Origin: Sphingomonas sp. LT1P40
GTDB taxonomy: Bacteria > Pseudomonadota > Alphaproteobacteria > Sphingomonadales > Sphingomonadaceae
DNA: 64,000 nucleotides
Assembly (NCBI RefSeq): GCF_036663835.1
Contig: NZ_JAXOJT010000001.1
Coordinates: forward strand, 2,046,001-2,110,000
Direction: 5' to 3'
The first letter of the stretch is position 1, and each line of letters begins with the position of its first letter. The position numbers were made by a program, and so were the translations under genes. This document shows, piece by piece, positions 47,795-57,874 of the stretch. A model generated the notes under the pieces. The model was not told where the DNA came from. It did no database searches and saw only the letters and a program-made list of their open reading frames with translations.

Positions 47795-48547
47795 TTGCGG
47801 TTGAACTGGCTGCTGCTGCTCGGCCTGATCGCCGCCTATGCCTGGTATGTCCGGGGCGGCGGGGTGGCGAGCGGTCGGGGCCGCGTCGCCCGCTACCGCC
47901 GCTGGATGCGTCGCGCCCCGTTGGCATTCGGCGGCAGCGCGCTGGTGGCACTGACGCTTGGCGGGCAGATCGCGGCGCTGACGACCCTGCCGCCCGAATT
48001 CGCCGGCATCGCCAGACACGCCCGCTATCTCGCAGGGTTCAGCAACGATCCGGTCATGCTGAAGCTTGCGGCGATCGGCGGGCTGTGCGGCGGCGCGCTG
48101 ATCGGCATCCTGCTCTCGCACTGGCGCATGCGGCGCGGCAAGGCGCCGATGATGGCGGGCAATCTCACCGCCATCCTTCCACGCCAGCGCAGCGAGTTCA
48201 TCTGGACCACGGCACTCGGTGCTGCGGCGGGCGTGGTCGAGGAGTTGTTCTTCCGCCTCGCGTTGCCGCTTTTCGCCGCCCTTGCCACCAGCAGTGCCGA
48301 ATTCGGCTTCATCCTCGCCACGATCCTGTTTGCCTTCGCCCACCGCTATCAGGGCGGGGTCGGCATGGTCTTCACGGGGACAGCGGGCGCGCTGCTCGCA
48401 ACCATCTACCTCGCCACCGGCGACCTGTGGTTTGCGATGCTGGTGCATGTGCTGCTCAACCTCAACGGGCTGGTGCTGCGACCGGCACTGCTCGGTTGCC
48501 CGCCACGCGAAATGCCGGTTGTGCCGCCCCCCTCGGATAGGCTCTAG
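47795..48547 (+). CDS. CPBP-family intramembrane metalloprotease
   Basis: 250 residues with a probable TTG start at 47795, the only candidate before the first helix. Motif 1 is EELFFR (Glu149-Glu150, Arg154), motif 2 FAFAHRYQG (His183) and motif 3 HVLLNLNGLVL, the Abi/CAAX-prenyl-protease-like core. About six to seven helices. The family processes membrane proteins or helps bacteriocin self-immunity; substrate unknown. Confidence 0.8.
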   Translation: MRLNWLLLLGLIAAYAWYVRGGGVASGRGRVARYRRWMRRAPLAFGGSALVALTLGGQIAALTTLPPEFAGIARHARYLAGFSNDPVMLKLAAIGGLCGGALIGILLSHWRMRRGKAPMMAGNLTAILPRQRSEFIWTTALGAAAGVVEELFFRLALPLFAALATSSAEFGFILATILFAFAHRYQGGVGMVFTGTAGALLATIYLATGDLWFAMLVHVLLNLNGLVLRPALLGCPPREMPVVPPPSDRL

Positions 48548-48574
48548 TCGCTGCGTCCAACCGGAGACTGATCT

Positions 48575-50416
48575 ATGCGCCACATCGCCGGAGCCCTGCT
48601 GCTGCTCACCCTCACCGCGCCCGTTGCCGCGCGCCAGCAGGCCGCACCTGCCCCCGCGGTAACGCAGTCGCCCTTCACCTTCAGCCGCGCGATGATCCCG
48701 ATGCGCGATGGCGTAAAGCTGGAAACGGTGATCCTGACGCCGCGCGATGCGAAAGGGCCGCTGCCGATCCTGATCCAGCGCACGCCCTATGGCATTTTCG
48801 ACAAGGCACCGGCGACGATGCCCGCCGCTTGGGCGGCGCTGGCACAGGACGGCTATATCTTCGTGTTCCAGTCGATGCGCGGGCGTTTCGGGTCGGAGGG
48901 AGCGCAGTTCACCCTCTCCACCGAAATCCGCGACGATGCGACCGACGAAGCCAGCGACGCCGCCGACAGCATCGACTGGCTGCTGAAGAACGTCCCTGCC
49001 AATAATGGCCGCGTCGGCATGTGGGGCGTGTCCTATCCCGGCCTCGCCGCAGGCATCGCACTCGCTCGCCCGCATCCGGCGCTGAAGGCGGTCAGCCCGC
49101 AGGCACCGTGGACCGATTATTTCATGCATGACGATCTGCATCGCTACGGCGCGATGCGGCTCACCTATGCCTATGACTGGTTGCATCTGCTTCAGGCCGA
49201 AAAGACCAACGAGGAGCCGAAATACGACAGCTACGACAGCTATGACTGGTTCCTCGCCGCCGGGTCCGCCGACGATATCGAGCGCAAATACTTCAAGGGC
49301 CGGGTGCCCATGTTCCGGGCGATGATCGAGAACCCGGACAACAATGATTTCTGGAAGAAGCAGCGCTGGGCCGAGCGGCTGGGCAAGACGACGGTGCCGA
49401 CGCTCAACGTCACCGGCTTTTGGGATCAGGAGGATCCGTGGGGGGCGTGGGAGGTCCACCGCAAGCAGCAACAGAACGATCCCGATAATCTCAGCATCAT
49501 GGTCGCGGGGCCGTGGAATCACGGCGGCTGGCGCGGCAAAGGCGACATGCTCGGCCGCATTCCGATCGGCAGCGAAAGCGGCACGCAGTTCCGCGAGCAG
49601 ATCGAAGCGCCGTTCTTCCGTCACTGGCTGCACGGCACCGGTGCGAAGCCCGCATTCGAGGCGGCGATGTTCCAGAGCGGATCATGGGCTTGGAAACGCT
49701 ATGACAGCTGGCCGCCGAAGCGGACGGTCGAGAAGAAGCTGTATCTTCATGCCGACGGCAAGCTCGCCTTCACCCCGGCAACCGGCGCCGCCTGCCGCGA
49801 CTATGTGTCCGATCCCGCCAATCCGGTGCCCTTTCGCCAGCGCCCGATCTCGCCGACCTGGGGCGCACCCGACTGGGCGACTTGGGAAAGCGACGACCAG
49901 CGCTTTTTGGGCGGGCGACCCGATGTGCTGACCTACACCAGCGCACCGCTCAACGCCGACATGACCGTTACCGGCAGCGTCGCCGCCACGCTGATGGCGT
50001 CCACCACCGGCACCGACAGCGATTTCGTGGTCAAGCTGATCGACGTGTTCCCGGACAATGTCGAGGAACCTGCCGAAAATCCCAAGCCCGGTGACTATGC
50101 CCGCTCGCTCAACGGCTATCAGTTGCCGATCGCCATGGAAATTCGCCGAGGGCGCTGGCTGGACGGATTCGAGGTGTCGAAGCCGCTGGTGCCGAAGAAG
50201 GTGCGCGCCTGGGACGTTCCGCTTCATGACCGCGACCATGTCTTCAAACGCGGCCACCGCATCATGGTTCAGATCCAGTCGAGCTGGTTCCCGGTCATCG
50301 ACCGCAACCCGCAACGCTTCGTGCCCAACATCTACAAGGCCAAACCCGCCGACTATGTGAAGGCGACCCAGCGTGTCTGCACCGGATCGTTCATCGCGCT
50401 GCCCGTCGCCGGTTAA
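48575..50416 (+). CDS. CocE/NonD-type serine hydrolase
   Basis: 613 residues with a signal peptide ([19 protein letters not shown]). Alpha/beta-hydrolase fold with oxyanion Tyr72 in QRTPYG and nucleophile Ser153 in GMWGVSYPG; the C-terminal jelly-roll (from about residue 430, [15 protein letters not shown]) is typical. Related to alpha-amino-acid ester hydrolases and X-Pro dipeptidyl peptidases, which cut acyl or dipeptide substrates. Likely periplasmic; it overlaps the convergent ABC permease by 4 bp. Confidence 0.88.
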   Translation: MRHIAGALLLLTLTAPVAARQQAAPAPAVTQSPFTFSRAMIPMRDGVKLETVILTPRDAKGPLPILIQRTPYGIFDKAPATMPAAWAALAQDGYIFVFQSMRGRFGSEGAQFTLSTEIRDDATDEASDAADSIDWLLKNVPANNGRVGMWGVSYPGLAAGIALARPHPALKAVSPQAPWTDYFMHDDLHRYGAMRLTYAYDWLHLLQAEKTNEEPKYDSYDSYDWFLAAGSADDIERKYFKGRVPMFRAMIENPDNNDFWKKQRWAERLGKTTVPTLNVTGFWDQEDPWGAWEVHRKQQQNDPDNLSIMVAGPWNHGGWRGKGDMLGRIPIGSESGTQFREQIEAPFFRHWLHGTGAKPAFEAAMFQSGSWAWKRYDSWPPKRTVEKKLYLHADGKLAFTPATGAACRDYVSDPANPVPFRQRPISPTWGAPDWATWESDDQRFLGGRPDVLTYTSAPLNADMTVTGSVAATLMASTTGTDSDFVVKLIDVFPDNVEEPAENPKPGDYARSLNGYQLPIAMEIRRGRWLDGFEVSKPLVPKKVRAWDVPLHDRDHVFKRGHRIMVQIQSSWFPVIDRNPQRFVPNIYKAKPADYVKATQRVCTGSFIALPVAG

Positions 50417-51183
50417 TTCTTCAGCCGCCAGCCGCTCTTGAAGATCCACGCCACCACGCCGAGGCACACGACCAGGAACGCCGCCAGCGCCGCGAGGCTG
50501 ACCCCGATCGACACGTCACCGACGCCGAAGAAGCTCCAGCGGAATCCGCTGATGAGATAGACGATCGGGTTGAACAGGCTCACCGTGCGCCACGGTTCGG
50601 GCAGCATGTTGATGGTGTAGAATGCGCCGCCGAGGAAGGTCAGCGGCGTGACGATCAGGCTGGGGATGAACGACAATTGCTCGAACCCCTTCGCCCATAC
50701 GCCGATGATGAACCCGGCGAGGCAGAAGGCGATCGAGGTCAACACCAGCATCGCCAGCATAACCAGCGGATGCGCGATCGGCACGTCGACGAACACCATC
50801 GCGGTGAACAGGGTGATGAGGCCCAGCACCACCGACTTGGTCGCCGCAGCGCCGACGAATCCGATCACCATCTCCATCGACGAAATCGGCGCGGACAACA
50901 GTTCGTACATCGTGCCGGTGAATTTGGGGAAGTAGATGCCGATCGACGCATTCGAGATCGACAGCTGCAACGTCCCCATCAGGATCAGGCCGGGGACGAT
51001 GAAGCTGCCATAGCTGACACCGTCGAGATTCTGCATCCGCGACCCGATCGCACCGCCGAACACGATGAAATACAATGCCGTCGTCACAACGGGCGTGACC
51101 AGGCTCTGCCAGATCGTGCGCAGCGCCCGCGCCATCTCGAAGCGATAGATCGCCCACACGCCGTGATGGTTGAAGCCCCTCAT
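50413..51183 (-). CDS. ABC-2-type exporter permease
   Basis: 256 residues in six helices. The start overlaps the ATPase stop (ATGA). [19 protein letters not shown] and [15 protein letters not shown] match the conserved loop in ABC-2 permeases (NodJ/YadH/DrrB type). It probably exports a lipid, polysaccharide or drug with the ATPase just upstream. Confidence 0.88.
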   Translation of the reverse strand: MRGFNHHGVWAIYRFEMARALRTIWQSLVTPVVTTALYFIVFGGAIGSRMQNLDGVSYGSFIVPGLILMGTLQLSISNASIGIYFPKFTGTMYELLSAPISSMEMVIGFVGAAATKSVVLGLITLFTAMVFVDVPIAHPLVMLAMLVLTSIAFCLAGFIIGVWAKGFEQLSFIPSLIVTPLTFLGGAFYTINMLPEPWRTVSLFNPIVYLISGFRWSFFGVGDVSIGVSLAALAAFLVVCLGVVAWIFKSGWRLKN

Positions 51184-52121
51184 GCCGCCTTCTCCTCGTC
51201 ACGCTGTTCGACAAGGTCGACGAAGATATCCTCGAGGCTCGACTTGGACGTATCCAGATCCTTGAATGCGATGCCGAGGTCGGCGAGCTTGCGCAGCAGC
51301 GAGGGGATGCCGGTGCGCTCGGCCTGCGCGTCGAACACGTAACGCAGCCGTTCGCCTTCGTCCTCCAGCGTGAGATGCCATTCCGCCAGTTCCGCCGGGA
51401 TCGCCGCCATCGGCTCGACCAGCGCGATATCCATCTCGCGCTTGCCCAGCTTCTTCATCAGCTCGGCCTTGCGCTCGACCAGCAGCAATTCGCCCTTGTT
51501 GATGACGCCCACCCGGTCGGCCATCTCCTCGGCCTCTTCGATATAATGGGTGGTCAGGATAATCGTGGTGCCGCGCTCGCGCAGCTTCTTGACCAGTTTC
51601 CACATGTCGCGGCGCAGCGAGACATCGACGCCGGCGGTGGGTTCGTCGAGGAACAGGATGTCGGGTTCGTGGCTCAGCGCCTTGGCGATCAGCACGCGGC
51701 GCTTCATGCCGCCGGACAATTCCATGATCTTTGAGTTGCGCTTGTCGTCGAGCGACAGGTCACGCAGCAGTTCGTCGATATAGGCATCATGCCCCGCGCG
51801 GCCGAACAGGCGGCGACTGTAGCGGACCGTCGCCAGCACCGTTTCGAACATGTCGACCGACAATTCCTGTGGCACCAGCCCGATCATCATTCGCGCCTCA
51901 CGGGGCTGTGTGATCGCATCATGCCCGCCGACGGTGATCGTGCCGCTGCTCGGCGTGACGATCCCGCAGATGATGTTGATGAGCGTCGTCTTGCCCGCGC
52001 CGTTCGGCCCGAGCAGCGCGAAAATCTCGCCCTTGGCGATATCGAGATCGACCGCGCCCAGCGCCTTGTGCCCCGAGGCATAGGTCTTGCTGACGCCCCG
52101 GACGGAGAGAATTGGTTGCAT
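51180..52121 (-). CDS. ABC exporter ATP-binding protein
   Basis: 313 residues from ATG 52121; an ATG at 52148 is an alternative. Walker [14 protein letters not shown], signature [13 protein letters not shown], Walker [13 protein letters not shown] and the H-loop LTTHY. The C-terminal extra part (about residues 220-313) is typical for YadG/DrrA-like exporters. Transport substrate unknown. The upstream gap holds a 22-bp interrupted palindrome. Confidence 0.92.
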   Translation of the reverse strand: MQPILSVRGVSKTYASGHKALGAVDLDIAKGEIFALLGPNGAGKTTLINIICGIVTPSSGTITVGGHDAITQPREARMMIGLVPQELSVDMFETVLATVRYSRRLFGRAGHDAYIDELLRDLSLDDKRNSKIMELSGGMKRRVLIAKALSHEPDILFLDEPTAGVDVSLRRDMWKLVKKLRERGTTIILTTHYIEEAEEMADRVGVINKGELLLVERKAELMKKLGKREMDIALVEPMAAIPAELAEWHLTLEDEGERLRYVFDAQAERTGIPSLLRKLADLGIAFKDLDTSKSSLEDIFVDLVEQRDEEKAA

Positions 52122-52467
52122 GGATGGCCCCTCTTGCAGAGGCGGCATGTAGGTGCGGCGGGGTGTATCGACAACCGGGGCTGGGTGGCGAAGTGCGTCG
52201 GTTGACGCACTTGACACAAATGGCGGGTTTTCGGCGGAAGCGCCGGGTTCGCGCCCGCGAGGCGACAGGTACGCGATAGGGATACGACGGCGACGCGTCG
52301 GCGACGCGACCGGATGGTTGACACGCGATAGGAACGGGGCGGGTAGCGGCTTCATCCACGAGGATAGATCAGATGAAATCCAACATTGGAAGCGCGATGT
52401 GTGCGGATGCGCGATGTCTGCTCACGACCCAGTTGCGGACACAGAGGAATCCTTTAATCTGCTAGGC
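52122..52467. promoter_or_regulatory. 346-bp divergent gap with an interrupted palindrome
   Basis: Positions 52191-52199 and 52204-52212 (AAGTGCGTC / GACGCACTT) form a perfect 9-bp inverted repeat with four bases between, a shape suited to a TetR/MarR-type operator. On the minus strand TTGTCG and CTACAT, 16 bp apart, lie between it and the ABC start and may be the promoter. The remainder shows only minor repeats (CGACGCGTCG). No gene is seen in it. Confidence 0.4.
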
Positions 52468-52932
52468 ATGCGGCATCGCGCCATTCTAATTCTTCCGCTA
52501 CTTGCCGCGTGTGGCACGTCGCTGCCGACGCCCCAAGAATGCAAGTCATTGGCCATGCCGGAGGCGTGGATGAAACGGTGTTTTCGCGGGACCTCTCCCA
52601 GCGAACATTATGTTGGCGATCGGGGTTGTTGGCCGTTTGGTGAGCCAGAGCGCATGCAGGGTCTATGGTTGATTGACATGCATGCTTCCGAGTTTTGGGT
52701 TGGCGCCCGCGAATTAAAGGATATCAAAGGCGAAGGAACAGTCTGGCTCAGCTCGGATTTGCTCGAAACAGATCGCGGAATGAAGGAGTCCGCGCAAGGT
52801 AAAGAGCAGCGCATTTACGCGGTGGACTTTGACGGCAGAACAGCTCTCTGTGACGGGATGTTTGGGTGGAATGGGATTTACAAGCGGCAGGTGACTGCGC
52901 ACCGCTTCCATTCGATTCTGCGAGTGCAGTGA
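52468..52932 (+). CDS. Lower-GC lipoprotein of unknown function
   Basis: 154 residues from ATG 52468, the start before a lipobox (MRHRAILILPLLAAC, Cys15). The open frame continues upstream to 52153 without a sensible start. The mature part has paired Cys (GDRGCWPFGE, TALCDGMFGW) and FWVGARELKDIKG. Base composition is visibly lower in GC (about half in a sampled 60 bases) than its neighbours, and codons such as TTG, AAT and AAA are common, hinting at acquisition. No family recognised. Confidence 0.6.
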   Translation: MRHRAILILPLLAACGTSLPTPQECKSLAMPEAWMKRCFRGTSPSEHYVGDRGCWPFGEPERMQGLWLIDMHASEFWVGARELKDIKGEGTVWLSSDLLETDRGMKESAQGKEQRIYAVDFDGRTALCDGMFGWNGIYKRQVTAHRFHSILRVQ

Positions 52933-52965
52933 CGGTCGTCCCCTGACCACCCAAAGCCGCACCCG

Positions 52966-53718
52966 CTACTTCGCCCGCGCCGCCGCTACCGCCTGTTTCA
53001 GCACGTCGTACGGCACCATGCCCGAGATCACCTTGTCGCCGATCACCCAGCTCGGTGTGCCGGTTACGCCCAGCTTGCCGGCGGTTTCGAGGTTGCGCGC
53101 GATTTCCGCCTCGACGCCCGTGGTCGTGATCGCGGCCTGCGCCTTCGCCTGATCCAGCCCCGCCGAGGCTGCCGCTGAAGCGATCGACGCCTCACTCAGC
53201 TGGCCACCCGAATAGAGCGCATTGTGGAAAGGCTTGAACTTGTTCTGCTCCGCCGCCGCCAGACCCCAGCGCGCGGCGACGCGGCTGACGTCACTCAGCA
53301 CGGGCAGTTCCCGATAGACGATGCGGACTTTCGGGTCTTCGGCGACGAGCTGTGCGATCATCGGCAGGCTGGCGCGGCAATAGCCGCAGGCATAGTCCAT
53401 CCACACGGAGACGGTGACGTCGCCGTCGGGGTTACCTTCCCATGCCCCGGCATAGGGCTGGTTGATCGTGGCACTGCTTGCCGCGACCGCCTTGCCGGTC
53501 TCGCGCTCCTGCAATTTCTTCATCGCCTCGGGCAGGATTTCGGGATTGGCGAGGACATAATCGCGCACTACCGCACCGATGCGCTTGTCGTCGGCCTGGG
53601 CGGCGCTGTCCGCGGGCGCGAGTGCCTGTACCGCCAGAACCACGCCTGCGCCGACCGCGCCGGACACCGCCAGCAGCCCGGCAAGCGCCAGCGGGCTTTT
53701 CGTGATGCGTTCGATCAC
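52966..53718 (-). CDS. ScsC/DsbA-type thiol-disulfide oxidoreductase
   Basis: 250 residues from a GTG at 53718 that overlaps the protease stop. N-terminal helix (LALAGLLAVSGAVGAGVVLAV) exports or anchors it. The next part (IGAVVRDYVLANPEILPEAM) resembles the oligomerising N-terminus of ScsC proteins. Thioredoxin-fold active site CGYC at Cys111-Cys114, and a cis-Pro in TGTPSWV. It oxidises or isomerises disulfides in the periplasm. The translational link with the M48 protease suggests an envelope quality-control pair. Confidence 0.85.
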   Translation of the reverse strand: MIERITKSPLALAGLLAVSGAVGAGVVLAVQALAPADSAAQADDKRIGAVVRDYVLANPEILPEAMKKLQERETGKAVAASSATINQPYAGAWEGNPDGDVTVSVWMDYACGYCRASLPMIAQLVAEDPKVRIVYRELPVLSDVSRVAARWGLAAAEQNKFKPFHNALYSGGQLSEASIASAAASAGLDQAKAQAAITTTGVEAEIARNLETAGKLGVTGTPSWVIGDKVISGMVPYDVLKQAVAAARAK

Positions 53719-55076
53719 TTCTTTTTCCTGTCCTGCATCACGCCCTGCCCCGCCATGACGATATCCTGTGCGCGGATCCAGTCGGGCGTTCCCTGTGGCA
53801 GCCCCGCCATCGCCACCTGTGCGCTGGCCATCGCGCGGCCCAGATCGCCGATCATCGCCGAACGCTCCGCCGTTGCCAGCGCCGCACGCGGCCCGTCGCC
53901 CTTGCGCTCGTAAAGCATGCCCAGCTGATACCAGGCGAAGGGGTTTTCCTTGTCGCGCACCACCGCCTGACGCAGCACCTTCTCCGCCTCCGGCAACAGT
54001 GTCGCGTCCTCGGTTGCCAGCAGCGCGTGACCGAATGTGGTGGCGATCAGCGGCTGGAAATTGGTTCGCGTCGTCGCCTCGCGCAAGGGCGGGATCGCTT
54101 CCCTGACCTTGCCCGATTCGAGCAGAATCTGTCCCTCCAGCTCCAGGAAATAGGGGTTTTCCGGCTCGGCGCGCACCAGCGCCGCCGCCTCCGCCGCAGC
54201 TTCCTTGGGATAGCCGGACAAATGATAGGCATAGGCGCGGGCATAGCGCGCAGGGACCGTCACATCGCTCTCGGGATATTTGCGCAGCGTATCCTTGGGG
54301 TCCGCGACATAGCCGCGCAGTTTTGCCTGTACGCGTTTGAAGCGATCCTCCAGCCCCGGTGCGCCCGCCTTGCTCCAGGCCGGGTCGGCCTGAAGATCGG
54401 CGGTCAGCGTGGCGATACGCTCACCCGACATCGGATGGCTCATCACATAGCTGGTTTCGCTGCCGCGCTTCAGACCCCAGCGATATTCCTGCTGTTGCAG
54501 CTTCTTGAAGAAATCGAGCATGCCCTTGCCGCTGACCCCGGCGCCGGACAGATATTTGACGCCGGCGGCATCGGTGGTCGCTTCCTGTGCGCGGCTGAAC
54601 GCCAGGAAATTGCCGAGCGCGGCGCGCTGGCCGAGCTGCATCAGTCCCATGCCGGCATCGGCCGATCCGGCGGCCATCGCGGCAGCACCGAGCAACAGGC
54701 TGAGGATGGTGATGCCGGTCGCACCCTTGGCCATGCGATCGCTCAGCGACACATGCCCGCCGGTGATATGACCCAGCTCGTGCGCGATCACGCCCTGCAC
54801 TTCGTTGGCGCTGCTGGCGGCATCGATCAGCCCGGAATGGACATAGACGGTCTGTCCGCCCGCGACGAACGCGTTGATCGACTGATCGTTTATCAGGACG
54901 ATGCGGACATTGGCGGGCGAGAGGTTGGCGGCGCGGATGATTTCGCGCGACATGTCGACCAGCAATGCCTCGCTCTCCGCATCGCGCAGGATCGACTGGG
55001 CGAAGGCGGGGCTCGTGATGCCGATCAGCAGGAACAGAGCAAAGATGGAGACGAGGCGCTTCATGGCCGTCATCAT
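53715..55076 (-). CDS. Periplasmic M48-family metalloprotease with C-terminal repeats
   Basis: 453 residues from ATG 55076 (AGGGG upstream); ATG 55064 also possible. Signal peptide ending ITSPAFAQ. The zinc motif HELGH is His99-Glu100-His103, with a later Glu in AQEATTDAAGVKYL. The C-terminal half is TPR-like (NPYFLELEGQILLESGKVREA, NPFAWYQLGMLYERKGDG), as in BepA/YfgC. It probably degrades or helps assemble outer-membrane proteins. It is followed by the thiol oxidoreductase. Confidence 0.88.
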   Translation of the reverse strand: MMTAMKRLVSIFALFLLIGITSPAFAQSILRDAESEALLVDMSREIIRAANLSPANVRIVLINDQSINAFVAGGQTVYVHSGLIDAASSANEVQGVIAHELGHITGGHVSLSDRMAKGATGITILSLLLGAAAMAAGSADAGMGLMQLGQRAALGNFLAFSRAQEATTDAAGVKYLSGAGVSGKGMLDFFKKLQQQEYRWGLKRGSETSYVMSHPMSGERIATLTADLQADPAWSKAGAPGLEDRFKRVQAKLRGYVADPKDTLRKYPESDVTVPARYARAYAYHLSGYPKEAAAEAAALVRAEPENPYFLELEGQILLESGKVREAIPPLREATTRTNFQPLIATTFGHALLATEDATLLPEAEKVLRQAVVRDKENPFAWYQLGMLYERKGDGPRAALATAERSAMIGDLGRAMASAQVAMAGLPQGTPDWIRAQDIVMAGQGVMQDRKKK

Positions 55077-55201
55077 GGCGGATTATCCCCTGCGATCAAC
55101 GGTCGGTTGCCTCGGCATGCGTCGCGGCGGGATGGGTCGAGCCGCATGAACGGGGAATGAAAGCGGGCGGGAACGGCGTTCGCTGTCCCCGCCCTCCTTC
55201 G

Positions 55202-57874
55202 TCAGGTGCCGAAGGTGCGCTGCCACCAGCCCCGGCGCGGGCCGGTGCCGTCGTCGTCACCCTCTACGTCGCCGGCATTGGCTGGCTCGGCATCGGCTTC
55301 GGCAGTCGGCGCAACGTCGCTGCTGACGGCTTCGGCGGGAGCCGATGCCGCCTTGGCGCGGCTGCGGCGCTTGGGCTTGGGTGCTTCTTCGGCTTCCGCT
55401 GCGACGGGTTCCGCCGGAGCCTCGACGGGCGCTTCGACAGCGACCGGCTCGGCCTCGGCGGCTTTGCGGCGGCTGCGCTTTGGCTTGGCCGGGGCTTCGA
55501 CCTCGGGCTGTGGCTCGGCGGCGATGCCGGCTTCGGCGGTGGCTGCGTCGATATCCGTGACCGGGGTTTCGGCGGCGACGTCGTCGGCCTTGCGGCGACG
55601 GCTGCGCTTTGGCTTGGCCGCGACGTCCGGCTCGACTTCGGCTTCGACTGGCTCGGGGGCTGCTTCGGCTGCCTCCTCGTCAGCAGCTTCCGAACCCTCG
55701 GCCTGTTCGCCGGCCTGATCGCCTTCACCACCGCGACGCGATCCACGACGGCCGCGACGGCGGCGCTTGCGCGGCTCGCCCGAATCGTCGGCGACCGGTG
55801 TTTCGGCAGTCACGGCTTCGGCATCGCCCTCAACCGGCTCGGCATCCGAATCGTCGTCGCCTTCGCCCGCTTCACCGGCCTCGCCACCTTCGCCATTCTC
55901 GTCCTCACGACGGCCGCGACGACCACGACGGCGCCGGCGACGCTTGCGGCCACCTTCGCCATCGGCTTCGCCGCTGCGCTCACGCTCGCGTGGCTGGCGG
56001 GCTTCGACGACTTCTTCTTCCTCGTCCTCGATTTCCTCTTCGTCGATCTCCTCGACGTAATCGTCCTCGATTTCCTCGATCACGCGCGTGAACTTCGGCG
56101 CATAGGCTGGCGGCGGGCCGCTGGCCTCGACCGACATGCGGCTGCCTTCCGGCTCGCCGTCGGACAGGATTTCGACGCGGACGCCATAGCGATCCTCGAT
56201 CTCGGCAATGTCGGCGCGCTTGCGGTTGAGGACGTAGAACGCCGCTTCCTGGCTGGCGCGCAGCGAGAGCAGCGAACCGCGACCACGCGCCGCTTCATCC
56301 TCGATCAGGCGCAGGGCCGAAAGACCAGCGGACGATGCCGTGCGAACGAGGCCGGTGCCTTCGCAATGCGGGCATTGGCGCGTCGACGCTTCGAGCACGC
56401 CGGTGCGCAGCCGCTGGCGGCTCATTTCCATCAGGCCGAAAGCCGAAATGCGGCCGACCTGAATGCGGGCGCGATCGTTCTTCAGCGCCTCCTTCATCGC
56501 CTTTTCGACTTTGCGCACGTTCGAGCCGTGGTCCATGTCGATAAAGTCGATGACGACCAGCCCGGCCATGTCGCGCAGCCGCAACTGGCGCGCGATTTCC
56601 TGTGCAGCCTCAAGGTTGGTGGCGGTCGCGGTCTGCTCGATCGAATGCTCGCGCGTCGAGCGGCCGGAGTTGATGTCGATCGACACCAGGGCTTCGGTCG
56701 GGTTGATGACGAGGTAGCCGCCGGACTTCAGCTGGACGACCGGATTGTACATCGCGGACAGCTGTTCCTCGACGCCTGCGCGCTGGAACAGCGGCACGGC
56801 GTCGCTGTAATGGATCACCTTCTTTGCGTGGCTGGGCATCAGCAGCCGCATGAAGTCCTTAGCCTGACGATAGCCGTCATCGCCTTCGACGATCACCTCG
56901 TCGATATCCTTGTTATAGATGTCGCGGATCGCGCGCTTCATCAGGTCGCTGTCGCCATAGACCAAAGCGGGCGCGTCGGACGCCAGCGTCTTTTCGCGGA
57001 TTTCGTCCCACAGGCGGGCGAGATAGTCGAAGTCGCGCTTGATCTCGACCTTGGTGCGCTGAAGCCCGGCGGTGCGGACGATGCAGCCCATCGACGATGG
57101 CAGCTTCATGTCCGACATGATCGTCTTCAGCCGCTTGCGATCGGCGGCGCTGGAAATCTTGCGCGAGATACCGCCGCCATGCGCGGTGTTGGGCATCAGC
57201 ACGCAATAACGACCGGCCAGCGACAGATAGGTGGTCAGCGCCGCTCCCTTGTTGCCGCGCTCTTCCTTCACGACCTGAACCAGCAGCACCTGACGGCGGC
57301 GGATCACGTCCTGAATCTTGTAGCGGCGGCGCAGGTTCATGCGGCGCTGGCGAAGTGCCTCGACCTGGTCGTCATTGCCCTTGCGACCGCGACCGCCGCG
57401 ACGCTTTGGCGCATCGCCATTCTCGTCGACTTCGCCGGTTTCCTCGTCGCCGTCATGATCGGACTCGTCATGGTCCGAATCGTCCTCGTCACCCTGCGGG
57501 CGATCGAGCACTTCGACTCCGTCGTCGTCATAATCATGGTCGTCGTCGCCATCGATGTCAGCGCGCAGTGCGGCTTCCTCGGCGGCGTGTTCGGCCTCTT
57601 CGCGAAGCAGCGCGTCACGATCTTCCTTGGGGATCTGGTAGTAATCGGGGTGGATTTCGCTGAACGCCAGGAACCCGTGGCGATTGCCGCCATATTCGAT
57701 GAACGCCGCCTGCAGCGACGGTTCGACCCGCGTTACCTTGGCGAGATAGATGTTACCCTTGAGCTGCTTGCGCTCAGCACTCTCGAAATCAAATTCCTCG
57801 ATTCGATTCCCTTTGACGACCGCCACACGGGTTTCTTCCCGGTGGCGTGCGTCGATCAGCATACGCGTGGTCAT
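55202..57874 (-). CDS. rne: Ribonuclease E (degradosome core endonuclease)
   Basis: 890 residues. The N-terminal part is the RNase H-like/S1 region (MTTRMLIDARHREETRVAVV, AFIEYGGNRHGFLAFSEIH), interrupted at about 104-160 by an acidic insertion (DDDHDYDDDGVEVLDRPQG and more). The catalytic domain has LVSIDINSGRST and VVIDFIDMDHG with metal-binding Asp, and the Zn-link TRQCPHCEGTG. The C-terminal third is Glu/Ala-rich with Arg patches (AKPKRSRRR repeated) and ends RRGWWQRTF, with GWW at 882-884; in Caulobacter such a GWW end binds PNPase. It initiates mRNA decay and rRNA/tRNA maturation. The 476-bp leader is described separately. Confidence 0.95.
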   Translation of the reverse strand: MTTRMLIDARHREETRVAVVKGNRIEEFDFESAERKQLKGNIYLAKVTRVEPSLQAAFIEYGGNRHGFLAFSEIHPDYYQIPKEDRDALLREEAEHAAEEAALRADIDGDDDHDYDDDGVEVLDRPQGDEDDSDHDESDHDGDEETGEVDENGDAPKRRGGRGRKGNDDQVEALRQRRMNLRRRYKIQDVIRRRQVLLVQVVKEERGNKGAALTTYLSLAGRYCVLMPNTAHGGGISRKISSAADRKRLKTIMSDMKLPSSMGCIVRTAGLQRTKVEIKRDFDYLARLWDEIREKTLASDAPALVYGDSDLMKRAIRDIYNKDIDEVIVEGDDGYRQAKDFMRLLMPSHAKKVIHYSDAVPLFQRAGVEEQLSAMYNPVVQLKSGGYLVINPTEALVSIDINSGRSTREHSIEQTATATNLEAAQEIARQLRLRDMAGLVVIDFIDMDHGSNVRKVEKAMKEALKNDRARIQVGRISAFGLMEMSRQRLRTGVLEASTRQCPHCEGTGLVRTASSAGLSALRLIEDEAARGRGSLLSLRASQEAAFYVLNRKRADIAEIEDRYGVRVEILSDGEPEGSRMSVEASGPPPAYAPKFTRVIEEIEDDYVEEIDEEEIEDEEEEVVEARQPRERERSGEADGEGGRKRRRRRRGRRGRREDENGEGGEAGEAGEGDDDSDAEPVEGDAEAVTAETPVADDSGEPRKRRRRGRRGSRRGGEGDQAGEQAEGSEAADEEAAEAAPEPVEAEVEPDVAAKPKRSRRRKADDVAAETPVTDIDAATAEAGIAAEPQPEVEAPAKPKRSRRKAAEAEPVAVEAPVEAPAEPVAAEAEEAPKPKRRSRAKAASAPAEAVSSDVAPTAEADAEPANAGDVEGDDDGTGPRRGWWQRTFGT

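Noticed and set aside
52153..52467. 105-codon upstream extension of the low-GC lipoprotein ORF
   Set aside because: The lipobox start at 52468 explains the protein; the extension is low-complexity and overlaps the promoter region of the ABC genes.
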